Notes under the pieces: generated by a model | Database searches by the model: none | What the model saw: the letters and a program-made list of their open reading frames with translations, nothing else | Told to the model about the DNA's origin: nothing | Shown here: piece by piece, positions 61,597-64,000 of the stretch | Layout: each line of letters opens with the position of its first letter | Position numbering within the stretch: the stretch's first letter is position 1 | Assembly (NCBI RefSeq): GCF_030296915.1 | Contig: NZ_AP028031.1 | Location: forward strand, 2,361,001-2,425,000 | Source: Anaerostipes hadrus ATCC 29173 = JCM 17467 | GTDB taxonomy: Bacteria > Bacillota > Clostridia > Lachnospirales > Lachnospiraceae | Direction of reading: 5' to 3' | Length of the DNA: 64,000 bases | Translations under genes and position numbers: made by a program

Positions 61597-61682
61597 TTAT
61601 TATAAGGTCTATTCTTATTATATCATATACCTTCAAAACAACATACAAGAATCTTTCTACATCTCTTACACTTCAGCCTTCT

Positions 61683-64000
<2,318 letters not shown>

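Overview
The window looks like a chromosomal segment of a low-GC, spore-forming Clostridia bacterium, most likely a Lachnospiraceae (Anaerostipes/Blautia-like). Reasons: strong AGGAGG ribosome binding sites, a tryptophan T-box leader, a fused trpGD, a YtrA-type GntR/ABC operon, and tRNA genes without an encoded CCA. The genus is inference.

Positions 1 to about 19150 are the right part of an integrated temperate phage; head and tail genes would lie off the left edge. A long leftward unit (about 12.4 kb down to 5) carries small early proteins, a DUF3846-like protein, a frameshifted HUH-type replication protein, a VRR-NUC nuclease, ParA, a ParB fused to a DUF3850-like domain, SSB, Cys-rich and HTH proteins, a late-regulator candidate, an orphan type I methylase plus half-S subunit, a CAU tRNA and an HNH nuclease. 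The lysogeny side (12.7-18.8 kb) has three rightward small-gene cassettes, each with its own promoter and terminator and a covarying 5' hairpin, set antisense between leftward genes. It also has XRE repressors with promoters and palindromic operator candidates, a DnaQ-BRCT exonuclease and a large serine integrase. Just inside the right boundary lies a small-RNA/hydrophobic-peptide locus built like an Fst-type I toxin-antitoxin. The phage boundary falls inside a host gene whose 3' part (about 19150-19553) is a peptidoglycan-binding, SpoIID-like protein.

From 19.6 to 35.4 kb: an ATPase-nuclease, an M15 peptidase, an AI-2E/YtvI exporter-thyA-folA operon, a DUF5688 protein, hisC with a second aminotransferase, and the complete operon trpE-GD-C-F-B-A. 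The trp operon is preceded by a consensus promoter and a T-box with a UGG specifier.

From 35.4 to 53.7 kb: Rpn nuclease remnants; a TetR-controlled MMPL transporter with a secreted coiled-coil partner; homoserine dehydrogenase; an ArsR-controlled His-rich heavy-metal P-type ATPase; a SorE-like dehydrogenase; YibE/F; a secreted metallophosphoesterase; CTP synthase; and a 6S-like RNA candidate. Two families of long hairpin repeats (A: 22.2, 40.9 and 46.2 kb; B: 41.3 and 46.6 kb) fill the gene-poor stretches. A and B together form direct repeats around hom-arsR-P-type ATPase.

From 53.7 to 64 kb: a GntR-regulated ABC-2 exporter operon, a dhaL remnant, a phosphoglycolate phosphatase-like HAD protein, an SH3-NlpC/P60 hydrolase, eight tRNA genes, and the 3' portion of a 23S rRNA gene with no 5S gene between it and the tRNAs.
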